Assembly (NCBI GenBank): GCA_001949185.1
Contig: BDGG01000003.1
Location: 3,145,158 to 3,209,157 of the forward strand
Origin: Ramazzottius varieornatus
Taxonomy: Eukaryota; Tardigrada; Eutardigrada; Parachela; Ramazzottiidae
DNA: 64,000 nt
Direction of reading: 5' to 3'
The position numbers and the translations under genes were made by a program. Position 1 is the stretch's first letter. The number at the start of each line of letters is the position of its first letter. Positions 31,684 through 44,400 of this stretch are shown in pieces. The notes below the pieces were generated by a model that did no database searches, was not told the origin of the DNA, and saw only the letters and a list, made by a program, of their open reading frames with translations.

Positions 31684-34600
31684 ATGGATCAGCACAAGTT
31701 ATGGTTCTCTGGGTTGGTTCTACGCGTTGCCCTCTTTGCAATCCTACCCCTCGGCCAAGTCTCCGGTACCGTAGCGACCACTGGCGGCAAAAATGCGAAA
31801 ATTGGTAAGTATGGATACCAGTCATCTTATGCTTTGCCCGCTTATCAATCAAACTGTTCTAGTGATCGTTGCCGACGCGAGGCACCCAGTCTATGGATCT
31901 TATGCCCAAATTGCGATTGATTTTATTAATCAAGAGCAGTCACTATCCATCGAACCGAACCCGCAAGGACCGCGGTTCCTTCTACAACACGCCACCGTCG
32001 AAGTTGCCCACAATGATTCCGATGCCACTTTTACCCAGGGTACGAAGCGGTCCCATGCAGGAGGTTACTGTACACGCAGACTACCTGATGGAAACTCCTT
32101 ATTCGAACTCTTTTCAGTGTGTTCATCGTACAACACCGCTTGGTCGGATTCAAGGCCGCATCTTCTGCTGGACATTACCGCCACACCCTTGTATGGACCT
32201 TCCATGTTACTGCAGGAATCTCCACCAGCGTTCACAATTCTATCAGCCGTACTTTTTTGGCAGGATTTCGGCAACTGTCAAATCATTCGCAAAGTTCACG
32301 GCAACTCCAAGTGCCAGCCTTTTGTGCTGCATGGTGGAGGAGCGCTTCGAAGGGGTCTTCACCGGTCAAGACTTTAACGATCATTTGGTTTTCGATCCTC
32401 CCTCAAAAGTCTGGATCCGCAGTATTCGCGACTTTGTACAACATGAAAATATGACTTCGGCAGCTATTGTTCTGGATAGAAGTTTTGGTAAGCCTTTTGA
32501 GTGTATGTGTTACCTATGTGTGCACTATGCATTCTACGACGGTGAGCTTTAATCGTTCTTCACAGTTATCGACAAGAATCAGCGAATGCTTCTGGCTAAC
32601 CTTCCATGCAAACATCTCATGACGTATTTAGAATTTCAAGATACAGAAGTGATCAACGCGTTTCTCACGAAGATGCGCAGCGTTGGAATACAAAATTACT
32701 TCGTCGTTGCGGAGATAGGTGCTGCTGGAAGATTCATCGATCAGGTTCGCTTGTGACATATTCGTTCTTTGAACGTTTCGAGCGAATTGAAAGCTTTGTT
32801 GTTATGTGCAGGCATTCCGACTCGGTGTGATGGTATTGAGACAACGGCCAAATTTCTTTGTGCTGACCAAGGTACATACTGTAGATTCTGTAGAATATTG
32901 TGAAGAATGTACTGCACGAGTTCTCCGACAGGGAATATCACATTATTTGACTAACTCATTGATTCAACGTAGAATACGGAGAATGTAGAGTGTCCGCAGT
33001 GTAGTGAAGCCAAGCTCATCAAGTTGAAACCTCAAATCGCCAACTCTCCCATCAAGGAGGAAGTACTGGCTTTCGCCCAAAGCAGACTTGGGAACGACAA
33101 TGGAACTTCACACTCAAATTTCTCTCAGGTTAGTCAATATCATACCTACGAGTATGTCAATATCATAGCCATAACCGCCGTACAGCAGGTTTGTTTTTCA
33201 GGTGGATTTCCTTTACATATTCGACACTGTGCAAGCTATAGTGACTTCGCTCCTACAAACGAATATCGACTCACGAAAGCCTGCGGTATCATGTGAGACA
33301 CGCTACACCGGCGTCAAGTCTACTAAACCATCGGAAGCGACAACCGCGACCGCCACAAAAAACCTTAGCTGGTTTTTCGAAACCGAACACCAGGGTGGAA
33401 TATTAGGTTCCATACTTTCCCGGAATGAGAAAAGTAACATGATCGTTGATGCCAAGCTCGATATCGAAGAGCAAACAATTACATTTACCGATACTCGAAT
33501 TACCCAACAGGTACACTTCTCAAATATCATCCGACGAGAGTATCGGGAACAAACATAATCTAATGGACTATGACGGTAAAACTGTCAACCCATCTCTTTT
33601 CTTTCCAGCTGGGGACTTGGAGTCATCGTAATGGTCTCATGGATCCCAAAGGCAAGGGCCGGTTCCCTCGTGCGGTAACCAGCTCGGCTCTTCGAGTAGC
33701 GGTGGTAGTGGTACGTGACATCCCCATTTAATTTAATGCTGCACAGTTCTGACCACAAACAATCTCTTTCATTTCAATTTTATATCGTCCTTTCATTTCA
33801 ATTTTACTGTTCGTGTGTAGCAAGAGCCTTTCATCATCAGAACAAAAAACGAAACCACGCCTTACAAAGGGTACCTCATCGACCTCATGCAAAAAATTGC
33901 CAACGAGCTGCAGATACAGTATGAACTGTACGAGGTCCCCGATCAGCAGTTCGGTGCTATGGACGACAATGGCGAATGGAACGGTCTGATTCGAGAGCTG
34001 GTGGATAAGGTACAGTAAGTTGGCTATGCAAGAATAACACTACAACAAGGTCCAGCTCAAGTGAGCATTGTTGACGCGTCAGACGGTCAGGGCACCTTTT
34101 CCACGATATTTGTACATATCAGAATGCCTTACTTTAGAAAGCTGATATTGGATTAGCCCCATTGTCCGTCATGGCCGAGCGAGAGAACGTGGTCGATTTC
34201 ACAGTTCCATATTTTGATCTTGTCGGTATCACGATACTGATGAAGAAGCCCAACCAAGAGCAGTCCTTGTTCAAGTTCGTGACAGTACTGGAAGCTCCTG
34301 TGTGGGCTTCCATCTTTGGAGCGTACCTTGTCACCAGCCTGCTCATGTTTGCTTTCGACCGACTTAGCCCCTACTCATACCGCAACCTGAAAGCAAAAGA
34401 GCGGGAGAAAAGTAATCAACAGGTGGTTACGGAAGTTGTCGCTGTGGACGTGAAAGTGGCGGACCTTCCCACAGAGGGAACCAAGCGAGAATCGGAGAAC
34501 ACTGATGAATACGGCACGAGGATCTTCACGCTGAAAGAATCGCTGTGGTTTTGCATGACAAGTCTCACACCACAAGGCGGAGGCGAAGCTCCCCGGTACG

Positions 34601-36060
34601 TTGCCAGTCATGGACAAAAATTGTACGCTAATCGAGCTGAGTGTTTTCGCTCTTTCTTCCGTAGGAACCTTTCGGGTCGCTTGGTGGCGGCCACCTGGTG
34701 GATGTTTGGCTTCATTATCATCGCCAGTTACACCGCCAACTTGGCTGCCTTCCTGACTGTGTCCCGTTTGGAACAGCCAGTAGGTGGTCTGGATGATTTG
34801 ATGAAGCAGTACGGTATTCGATATGGGCCGGTCGAAAACTCGGCCACCGAAACGTACTTCAAGCGGATGTGGAAGATCGAAGAACGTTTTTACGAGTAAG
34901 CGAGGTTCTTATTTACGTATAAATTGGCTCGTTAGCGATGAATTTCCTGTGCTTAGGATATGGCGGGATATGAGCTTGAATGAGTCCATGAGCGAAAAGG
35001 AGCGGGCTGAACTGGCCGTCTGGGACTATCCGGTCTCCGACAAATATACGAAGTTGTGGCTGACTATGAAGGACTTTCCTCGTCCCAAAACCACCGAGGA
35101 GGGTATCGAGTGGGTCAAAGCCACAAACACAACGGAGAGCGGTGAAAAGGACGGGTTCGCACTGATCGGTACACTTTACTTTTATACTACAACAATATTC
35201 AGTTTCCTGGGTTATACTGTGCTATAGCAATGGAGAAACTAATTTTTGCACGATGGTTTTTCTTTGTATTCAAAGGTGATGCTGCTACTTTACAATACAC
35301 GGCGAATCTGGACTGCGACTTGAACTTGGTTGGGGAAGAATTTTCGCGCAAACCATACGCCCTTGCGGTCCAGGAAGGGTCTCCTCTCCGAGACCAGCTG
35401 TCTGGCGTGTACGCCCATAAGACTGTTCGACGAGCATAATTAGACACCCGTATTAGTACATACCTAACGTATCGCACAAACGTTTTGCTTATTTTTTCAC
35501 AGAATACTGAAGCTGTTGAATCAACGCGAGCTTGAACTGATGAAGGAACAATGGTGGCAAATGGATAAGCAGAAAGCCTGTGGTTCCGGGGAGAATGAAA
35601 ATGAAGGGTGAGTCAGGTCTCCAATTACCACGCAAAGATCTTTCTGGATCGACAGTTCGAACGGTCATGTAATTAAGATGAACGCTTTTACGTTTACAGG
35701 ATATCCATTCAAAACATCGGTGGCGTCTTTATTTTAGTGTTAGCTGGGACAGTACTAGCTTGCATCATGTTGGCCTTCGAGTACTACTGGTACAAGCGTC
35801 GGCTCGTCAGAGAGTTCCCGCAAGTCAGCCAGAAGATCGAGATGACCACGGTTGGATCAGTGCAAAACATCAACTACCCCACGCCCATCAGTCCATCTAT
35901 CAGTAACCGTTCTCATAACGTCTTCAGTGAAACCGCCATTGACAAGAAAGGAGTGGATAACAAAGCTTTCGAAAGGCGCGAAAGCAATATCGCCAAAGAA
36001 ATTCGCCAGCGAAAGCAACCCAATCAAGTTAAGCCCGACGAAACGGAGGCCGCTGACTAA
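31684..36060 (+). CDS. Ir25a: Ionotropic receptor 25a co-receptor
   Basis: A variant ionotropic glutamate receptor; in other protostomes IR25a is a broadly expressed co-receptor for smell, taste, temperature and humidity. Exon 1 (31684-31804) has a signal peptide. The long amino-terminal domain typical of IR25a spans exons to about 33710; the exons between 32039 and 32300 are unresolved, but 32566-32744, 32812-32871, 32973-33128, 33202-33510 and 33609-33710 join well. The ligand-binding S1 lobe is 33821-34009 and 34138 onward. The pore reads LTPQGGGEAPRNLSGR, split at 34595/34665, and SYTANLAAFLTV follows. S2 exons are 34957-35168, 35276-35408 (GEEFSRKPYALAV) and 35503-35607. The last membrane segment and tail are 35700-36060 (ISIQNIGGVFILVLAG). 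The pore and S2 motifs are those of IR25a rather than other IRs. Confidence 0.9.
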
Positions 36061-36095
36061 GATTTACAGGCCAGTGAGATTGTGAACCGTCGGCA

Positions 36096-36101
36096 AATAA
36101 A
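36096..36101 (+). terminator. Polyadenylation signal AATAAA
   Basis: AATAAA 36 nt after the Ir25a TAA and just before hairpin copy 10. Good position for the Ir25a 3' end. Confidence 0.6.
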
Positions 36102-36120
36102 TTCACCAAGACTGTTTTCA

Positions 36121-36169
36121 CAAGTGGCGCAGGCTCTCAGTCAGTAACAACGACAACGTGCGCCACTTG
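36121..36169. mobile_element. Hairpin MITE copy 10 (intergenic)
   Basis: CAAGTGGCGCAGGCTCTCAG, TCAGTAACAAC, GACAACGTGCGCCACTTG. In the 253-bp gap between the convergent Ir25a and GPCR genes. Confidence 0.85.
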
Positions 36170-36313
36170 AGACAACGATCTGGGGAAAATTATTTGTCGA
36201 CGCCTTAAGGAACCTTGTCATCGTTTCAAATTCTTGGCATCTCACATTGTTGATTACTATTCAGAAGCGCAAGTTGCACTTTATGTAAAGAATTGGGATC
36301 GGCTTGATCAAGG

Positions 36314-37432
36314 TCAGCCGGTGGGCTTCAACAGACTTCTGAAAGCTTCCCGCCATACTGCCGACGCTAAAGGATAAGTGAGAGGGGTAATTAGTGGGTT
36401 GATACTGAGTAATACCACTGTGATGGTGTAAAAAGTGGAATCGAAATAATCCGATGTGCTGGCTATAGCAAAATACACCAGGTTTGGAGTCCAGAAGATG
36501 ACTGTTGCTGCCACGAGATACGTTAAGACCTTGAACTGAGATGTCGAAGAGCCAGGGACATTTTGTCTTCCCCGCGAGCGCTGCTGCGGTCCCACGGAAG
36601 CCGACGGACGAGCAAGATATCTATCGCGAACTCCGTCTGCTGCCGACAGCGTGGCACCAGGTTTGCTTCGAGCACTAGCTCGAACCTTTCGACGCTGAGC
36701 GACCTTCCATCCGATAATGGGATAGACTCCGACAACAACGACTTCAGGGACGACGTACAGAATGAGATCGCACAAAGTTGCCCATAAAGACTGAGCCATT
36801 AGATTCAGAGAGCAATCGCGAAAGTTCTCCGTTCGGTAGTACATATCGTCAGGTATCAGACCGGTCAATGTCCAAATATGCGCATAGATATACGTCAGAA
36901 TACACATGAGAGCCGCCAAACGTTTAGTGTGATACGTTTTATAATGCATGGGGAAACAGACGGCCCATAGTCGGTTGAGGGAAATGAGCATATGGAACTG
37001 GATGGAGAGACTGTACCATGTCCAGAATCCATACAGATAGACTGTGCAGAATGCGCGGCTGAATACCCATTTGTTCAAAGCATACAACGCAAAGTTCCCC
37101 GGGGTTGTAAAGATGGCAGTAACGAAATCGGTAATGGCCAAGTTCAGCATGTACACGTTGAAGGGAGTGTGGAAGGAGGAGCTGGAAACTTTACAGTAAG
37201 TTAGGAGAAAGATGCCGTTGGAAATTACTGTTCCTACTCCGATAACCAGAAGCAGCCATCCAGCGACCTCGGCATTGGGGTAAAATCCCACATCGTCGTT
37301 CGAAGCTGTGGCATTTGATCCTCCCGAGGTATTTCTCAGGGAACCAGCTGTAAGGTTATTACGGTCCATTACCGTTTTCTCGTTGAATACGAGGCTGACG
37401 ATACTGTAGTTACACGAAAGTATCAGGACCAA
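36314..37432 (-). CDS. Class A G-protein-coupled receptor, intronless, orphan
   Basis: A single-exon frame of 372 residues with seven hydrophobic segments. The N-terminus has several N-glycosylation sites (NLT, NTS, NAT); an internal ATG (MDRNNL, residue 22) may be the true start. TM1 has SNGIFLL, TM2 NLAITDF, and a conserved Cys opens TM3 (AFCTVYLYGF). The TM3 DRY motif is replaced by NRL (SLNRLWAVCFP). The long third loop is basic. TM6 has FWTPN where CWxP is usual, and TM7 has NPLITPLTYP in place of NPxxY. The overall pattern resembles divergent invertebrate amine/peptide-like receptors; no ligand can be assigned. The broken 3' copy at 37930-38075 shows a local duplication. Confidence 0.8.
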   Translation of the reverse strand: MVLILSCNYSIVSLVFNEKTVMDRNNLTAGSLRNTSGGSNATASNDDVGFYPNAEVAGWLLLVIGVGTVISNGIFLLTYCKVSSSSFHTPFNVYMLNLAITDFVTAIFTTPGNFALYALNKWVFSRAFCTVYLYGFWTWYSLSIQFHMLISLNRLWAVCFPMHYKTYHTKRLAALMCILTYIYAHIWTLTGLIPDDMYYRTENFRDCSLNLMAQSLWATLCDLILYVVPEVVVVGVYPIIGWKVAQRRKVRASARSKPGATLSAADGVRDRYLARPSASVGPQQRSRGRQNVPGSSTSQFKVLTYLVAATVIFWTPNLVYFAIASTSDYFDSTFYTITVVLLSINPLITPLTYPLASAVWREAFRSLLKPTG

Positions 37433-37929
37433 TTAATGTACAACGGGCAACAGTCCACCGGATGAATCAACTAGCAAGTTTTCTATGCTACCAAAAGACG
37501 GCTGGGTTTGTGTCTTATCCGAACCAACATACTGCGTAATACGAGAAGGGAAAAAGACGGGCTTTTAGGGTTAGACGGAATACGGAAAAGCGCACAGGGC
37601 ATCGGGGAATCATGAGATGAAGGCCCGTAACAATATTTTATTTAAGCCACATTGCCACGTTTGGGCTTTCAATTTATTATTGTCATGGACAAACTATCAA
37701 TATCGATACCTTTGGTGAAAACTGGACACTTTTGGGCAGAGGAATGATGATTTTAATTAAGGGGAAAGGACAAACAATCTTTGTTATACTAGAATTGTAC
37801 ATCAACATGTCATGAGCACAAAGAAGAAACTCCCACAACATTACGGTATTAAAATTGATATAAAGGAGCAGTCTATCAAAACACTTGCGCTACAGTGTTT
37901 TTGATACAGTACCTCATAACTCTTATTTA

Positions 37930-38075
37930 CTGAGTACCAGTAGGTGCTTGAATGCTTCCCGCCACTCCTCGGACGCTATTAAATGGGAAGGTGAGGGGAG
38001 TAATCAGTGGGTGAATACTGAGTATGCCCGTTGCTGCTGTGAAATAAGTACTATTGATGAAATCAAAGTCTAAAC
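37930..38075 (-). pseudogene. Decayed 3' copy of the adjacent GPCR
   Basis: The frame encodes FINSTYFTAATGILSIHPLI and TPLTFPFNS, matching the TM7 end of the intact receptor (FDSTFYTITVVLLSINPLIT, PLTYPLAS). After that a frameshift breaks the match, although the nucleotides still align with the intact gene's end (GTGGCGGGAAGCATTCAAG against ATGGCGGGAAGCTTTCAGA). The rest of the receptor is missing upstream. A truncated, frameshifted duplicate in the same orientation about 500 bp away. Confidence 0.75.
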
Positions 38076-38339
38076 ACAAAGTCATTTCTTCCCAACCCAG
38101 AAACAGCACCAACGTTGACAAGAACTCAAAACGTAAACTATGGAACTTAGACTATTCGTGAGTCCGTGTTTCTGACCGTCTTCCTACAAACTGACAGATC
38201 ACAGACAGGAAGAACCGTTGCTATTATGAAGCAGGGACGGGCTGCAAAACATCAAAGGTGACGACCCAATCGAAAGGTGGAGACAGACTGGGCTCTGCAT
38301 GTGCAACGAAGAAAACCCGAGAGACTGAACGGCTTTTCC

Positions 38340-38345
38340 TTTATT
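38340..38345 (-). terminator. Polyadenylation signal AATAAA
   Basis: Minus-strand AATAAA about 110 nt beyond the PSME4 stop. Confidence 0.5.
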
Positions 38346-38456
38346 TCGAACAAAGGTCTAAAAAAGCAATCTAGATATCATAGTTATAGCGATAAAAATA
38401 TCCTGCTATCACTCTCAAGTGTCCATGAGCTTTTACAGAAATGAACAAAAGCATCT

Positions 38457-41400
38457 CTAAGCATAATAGTTAGGCGAGACAAGTAGATCTGTCAAGAGAG
38501 CCAACTGATCCTCCGAAAACTTTTCTTTATGTTCCCTCCAGCTATCATGATGGGTCCTACGAAACTCGCTAAACACCGACCGGACCGTCGTACTAATCGG
38601 CGGTGGGTCGTTGATATGATCGCCCAGCGACATCAATACCGCCGGAACAACTGGTGGGACGTCATATGGATGAGCCGCAATACAGGCGCTCAACCCCAGC
38701 ACACCCGCATGTCTCTTGATCAAACTCTGTGTGTACTCGGCACTGGACTTATCCTGCGGCATGCTTGTCTGGGCCAACTGATGAAACTTGTTTAACACCG
38801 GTTCGCTTAAAGGAGTGAAAGCACACTGGACAAAGCCGGTTAAAGTAACGGCGGCCATTTGACGCACTTCGATCTGTTCGTCGAGTAGACGAGACTGAAT
38901 GAGCTCGCTGATCTCACCTACCCATTGAGGATTCTCCATGATAGTCAGCAGGTTGTTGAAGACGCAGACCTGCAGGTTGTCGAGGGCCACGACGCGGGCT
39001 CGCCATGGCATGTTGGTGTCGACTGCCACCGAGCGAACTTCTTGCAGAAGCTTCGGGATGGCTTCTTCGGAGAGAAAGACTTGCGAGAAGCAAGTCAGAG
39101 CGGAGATACAGTCTTTAGCTAGATCGCTATCGCGGGGATCGTTCTCGAAGCGGCACAGCAGCGGGTAAAATTGCTGAAAATTAATGGTCAGTAGAAGATA
39201 TCACCAATAAATACCTTTGTTTTACAATAGCCGACAACTTTGCAGCTAGTATTGAACTGGGACCGAAGCCAGAAACTTGATAAGATCCAAAGTGGCGCAC
39301 ACCTTCAGCCAATAACCCCTGAGCGTGCGCCATTCGGAAAAAAGGATACAGTGCGGCGAAGCAACTTGTCCCAGTTTTTTCAAAATTCGGTTTGTCTTTC
39401 AAAGTAAGATCCACAATCGCCATTTCTACTATGATGCTTTAGTGTTCTTCTATTAAAAATCAACGAGATATCACACGTCTGACAAGAGCATGCGGAGTTT
39501 TAAACCAAAACCTAAACGACTTAACGCAAAAAGTGGCGCACGAGAGTGGCTGATTTTTTGTTCTTTTGCAAAACGATTTTTGAATTTAGAAAATCGACCT
39601 TTCACAAATAAACTAAACCGCTCATGCAGAAAGCTGCGGAATCAAAGCTACCGTCGCGAAAACCATTCACGGCCGAGATCAGTCAGCCTGCATTTACCTA
39701 GAATTAAAACCTCCGGAAAAAGTTACGACTTGCCCAGATCACTACCCGCATATACATAAAAGTTCCACGGCAGATGACAGACCATCCAACTGGAATGTTT
39801 TATGGAAATTTTTATAGCTTAAAAAGGAGCCTTCGTTTTCGTATAGAGAGTTAAGCAAAACTAATTAACTGCGATTTTTCAGATATATTTGAGAAAAACT
39901 GGAGGGTCAAGTTTGATTCACCGCACTGTAGTCGACTCCCTTTGCCGATCCCCCAATTTTTTTGTAAAAAGAAATTATACTGCGTTTTATAATCGCACTT
40001 TGCATACTTTATCGGAGAGTTAGAAAACTCTTACCAGCAATTGTGGACGCAAGGAAGCTAAGGACGAGACATGACTGACGATTGTCTTCACGATGGTCTT
40101 GAACATGTTCAGGAGACCCAAGGTTGTCAACGCGCCGGTCTCGTGCAACAGCACCTGGCAGGCAGTGTGGTACTTCTGGAAGAACTCGACCGGGTTGGGA
40201 CCTTGATCAATCCTCGTTTCCATATTTGGAAGATTCAAATCATGACGGAAGCAGATAGCCAAGAGGAAAGCGACATGGTCTCTGTAAGAATCCATCAGAC
40301 GACCTTCGGCCAGTTGGAGAATCTTGTAGTGGAGGTCTCTTCTTCTCCAGTCCGAGCACTCGAAGATGGCGTAAACGACAGCCAACTTCGACGTGGTTTG
40401 GAAGCCGGTATCTGAGCTCGACATGGAGTTAAGTACGCAACTCAACAGCGGACAAGTCTGCAAAATAGAATGTTGGATGTATTTCCGTAATTCTGAAAGT
40501 CGACGAATAAACACACGGTCCTCCAAACCTACATACAACGACCCATGGTTGTACCATGGATACCAAGTATGCAGGTTCGTGAAAATATCTGTTCGGCTAA
40601 GCCACCTCAAGAGCCTACGTACATCCACACCGTTATTCGTAACGGCGTCCGGGTATGCAGGTTGCTGCATGTGAAGAGACCTACCTGCCGCATGTCTCCA
40701 TAGCCAATAGAGTTCGAGGAAAAGACTGTCCAGTCAGCTTGAGTCTCTCCCGTGATGTTGTTCAACGCCGTTTGAATAATGGGAATGATTTCTTGCCACA
40801 GCTTCGTCACCAGCTTGTATGGCCAGCGTTTCGATCCACGGACCATGGCTGTAAGGATCTCCGTCGCAGCTCGCTGTTCGTGTTCCTCACTTCTCTGCAC
40901 CCATTTCCTAACGTGCTTCAGAAAGTACGGTGTAATCTTGTCCCTGAAATGCCTGAACCATGCTCGGTACATTAGGAAAATCTCCATGTCGAACTCTCCA
41001 TGAGCAAAGTCTTCGGCGGACTGAAACTTCATCAGACTATCGACGAAATCTTCGTTGGTCAACTGGTGAAGTATACATGCTTCAATTTCGTGGACTTGAG
41101 CGGACTTTGTGAGACTAGCGAGAGATTCTTCTTGTTGTCGAATGGGCGCATCGACTTTCAGCCCGTTCTTTGGCCACCCGTAGTAACCTGCAATACGACA
41201 ACGGTAAGATGACTTGTCATCCACCGGACATGGATATGGGTACCTGGCCACATTTTGTCCATGAAGACCGCGTTATCGTACGCTTCCTCAGTCTTCGGGA
41301 CCGTGCCTTCGTTAAAGCAGATCCAGAGATTGTCTTCTCGTACACCCACTGTGTCGGGTAGTACAAGCTGCTTGCCGTCAACGCTTCGGCATGGCTGAAT

Positions 41401-44400
41401 CCGAACTTTCTTCCTTTCCGGCTTGATGGCCCGCATGACGGACACCATCATCAGCTCACTCGAACGTCTTGTCTTGTCGTTGCTGTCTAGGATGCGTTCC
41501 AGTGTGAAGTTCACCAGCGAAATCGGCGGCAGGACATCCTTCCTCACTACCAAAGAAACCGTTACGATCAAACCAGCTAAGTATTTTAATTGGAAACGTC
41601 ACCGGCTAAACCAGAAAATAAGGGCACTATTTCATCGCGAATCTGCGTATTCATGTAGGCTTTGGGTATGTAGGTTCGTGAAGATTTCTGTTCCATTGCC
41701 AAACTTACCGAAGTAACTCAGGAAGACATGGCCGACTAGGAAATTTTTCAGTCTCGTTTGCGGAGCACTCAGCAGTCTAACCAGGTCTTCCAGAAGATCC
41801 AAGTACAACTGCCTGTTTCTGTTATTCTTCTCTTCCAGCTTGCGTGTATTCAGCGTTAGCGCGTGGTCGAACTTCACAGCTAGTTCGTGGCTCATGGTCC
41901 CCATGATTGCCACCGCGATCTCATTCGCTTTCTGATTCGTCGAGAAGGTTATCCCAGTGCTGACAAACTGTGTCTCACAGCTATCAGAAATGACATCAAA
42001 CAACTTCGACACCGTCGGGTTCTCGGAATGTTGAGCTTCGACCACAGCCGGGAAGACCTTACGCAGCGTGTCCCAGTCATGTTTCAAGAAGTACGAAAGA
42101 CTCTTTTGACCAACGAGCAGGTACAGACACCCTTTGAGCTGAGCATCGTTGTCGTCTATCTTGTCTCTGGATGAAGCGAGGTAGTTCAGAATATCGGGTA
42201 ACGCTACGCGGTACGACAGGTGAAGCTGACCGACTAACGAGAGAAAGACTGACTGTGCCGTTTGTCGGACCTCCTTGTACCGGGAGACTGCTAATCGGAC
42301 GATGTATCGGAGACATTCAGCTCTGTTCTGTGTAACGCGACCGGCTTTCTGAAAGACACAACGCATCTCGTGCTGGAGGCGAGCTTTCTCGATGAAGAGC
42401 AGCCGGAAGCGGTTCTTCTTAAGACCCAGTCGGTTGTCCAATTCTTTCTTCACGAACCCTAAAAAAAGCTTCGATAAAAGACTGAAAGCTTCGATAAAAG
42501 AGTGATAAAAGACCTAGAACAGGGAGGTCGACAAAACGTCTGAAACGTCCAAGATTTCAAGTGGCGCACTTTCTCATTGTTATTGGCTGAAAGCGTGCGC
42601 CACTTACTACAGCGATGTCGTACGTTTCGTCTGTCGGTTCCTAACTTAGTAGCTTAAAGTTTTTGCCAGAAGGCTTATCGTACCTAGGGCGGTGGCTAGT
42701 GCAAGGACTTCGTCGGCCGATGGTCCTCGCTGCATGACGAGTGCACGGTAGATGACGAGGATGGACTTCAGCGACTTCGTTTCGTCCCCCGCTCCGCCAG
42801 CCAAAATTCGTTCCACTGTTCGATGAAGAATGTTGGCTATGTATGGTCGGACTGGCTTTCCGTCTATCGTGATTTCTTGCGAAGCGACTCCGATGGACGG
42901 TAGTTCCATCTTCGGATAGTTGAAGTCTACATCTGGTATCGGGACTGGCTGGTCGATGTCGAAACTACAATGCGAGCTCACACCTGTAAAAGATATTCTC
43001 TCAACACAAATTCCGAATAGAACCACATCAAAATATTTCACTGACCTGTAAAGAGAGCTTCGACGATGTAAAGGTAGTTTCGCAACTTCTTGTCCTCGAT
43101 ATCCGTCTTCGAAGAAGCGTACTGGTCCAGCAAGTCCAGTGCGCTTCCTTTGGCAAAGTCCTCGAAGAACTCTTGAGCGAGCGCCACAGTCTGCGCATCT
43201 GGGATGTGCCACTTGACGTGGACCTCTTGAGGCTGCACCTTCCTTCCCCAGTTCCGCAGTGGGTCTTTATCAAAAGTCTTGTCATTGGTTTCGTCGTGGT
43301 AGTTGACTGGAACGGTTCGAAGTAACGTCGTGAGAACTGCCCTGGCTAGGATGCATGACAACCTGTGTCCCATCTGGTCTTCCATGAGCAATGTATCCCG
43401 CAGAATGGCCTTTATGCGATCCGAATACTCCACCACGTAACTGAAACAACAAAATAAAACAAATGCTACATCATGCGCCGACCTGCATACATTGATCCGT
43501 GAGATTGTTACGACGCCCGGGTATGTAGGTTCGTAACGAACGAACTGACTTCATCTTAGGGAAAGATTTAGTGAATACCTTCCAGAGACGAGGACGATGT
43601 CTCCTACCACCTTCAAAGTCCACAAGATTTCATCGTCAACATTAGCTGTTTCGGCAATGTTAGGGTGTTCCTTTAAACGGGTTTCAAGGATCCGCAAAAG
43701 TCGATGGAGCAGAATCGGCTTGGCTAGAGCGGGTCGAACGCGCATGGCCAAAGCACACATTGCGCTGGTAGCGATCGCCCCTAACTGCTGAACTGGGTAA
43801 ATCCGCGTCGCAGCCGCACTACGATAAACTAGAGTGAACAACAACAACAATGAGCGACGTGATAAAGGAGCGAACCCACCTGAAAAGACGTTCCATGAGA
43901 AGTTCGGCGATCTTGTCATCGGCTTGCGTGAAGATGGTCAGCCACAGCATGTCCATTCGAATCTTGATGATCTTCTCATCCATGTTCATGTCTCCGCCAG
44001 CCGTGACGGCCTTCTGACGGTCGGACCGGGAGTTCGGATCGACAGTGAAAGCATCGATTAGCGTCAGACATCGATCAAGAAGTTGCAGAAGAATGTCTTC
44101 GAACTCGGCAGACTGTCCGCACACTTCCCGGTCTGCTTCGGACATGGTACTGTCGTCTTCATCTGCGCTGGAGTAGCATGGACGAAGTGGAACCATGGCG
44201 CAAATCGTCCTACAAGAGCATCACGTTCACTGAATACGGTTAAAACTCAATACTTTTACGTGATTCTCAGGGCGGAAGAAAGGTGCTCATCCCTCACGCA
44301 CATGCGTACAGCGTCTCGTCCTGGTGCCTACATTTCGCTGTATGCAAGAGAGTAACAGCCACTTCCCAGATGGGAAAGTACGCGAAATTTCAAAGCTGAT

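Larger units (their letters stand above)
37433..38456. other. Gap between GPCR and PSME4 genes
   Basis: Apart from the GPCR relic (37930-38075) and a minus-strand AATAAA for PSME4 (38340-38345), nothing is recognised. Confidence 0.5.

Noticed and set aside
40571-41251. Apparent extra peptides (for example NLHTWYPWYNHGSLYVG) within PSME4
   Set aside because: They are read-through of introns carrying the GTATGCAGGTT repeat; the adjacent exons have proper splice sites.
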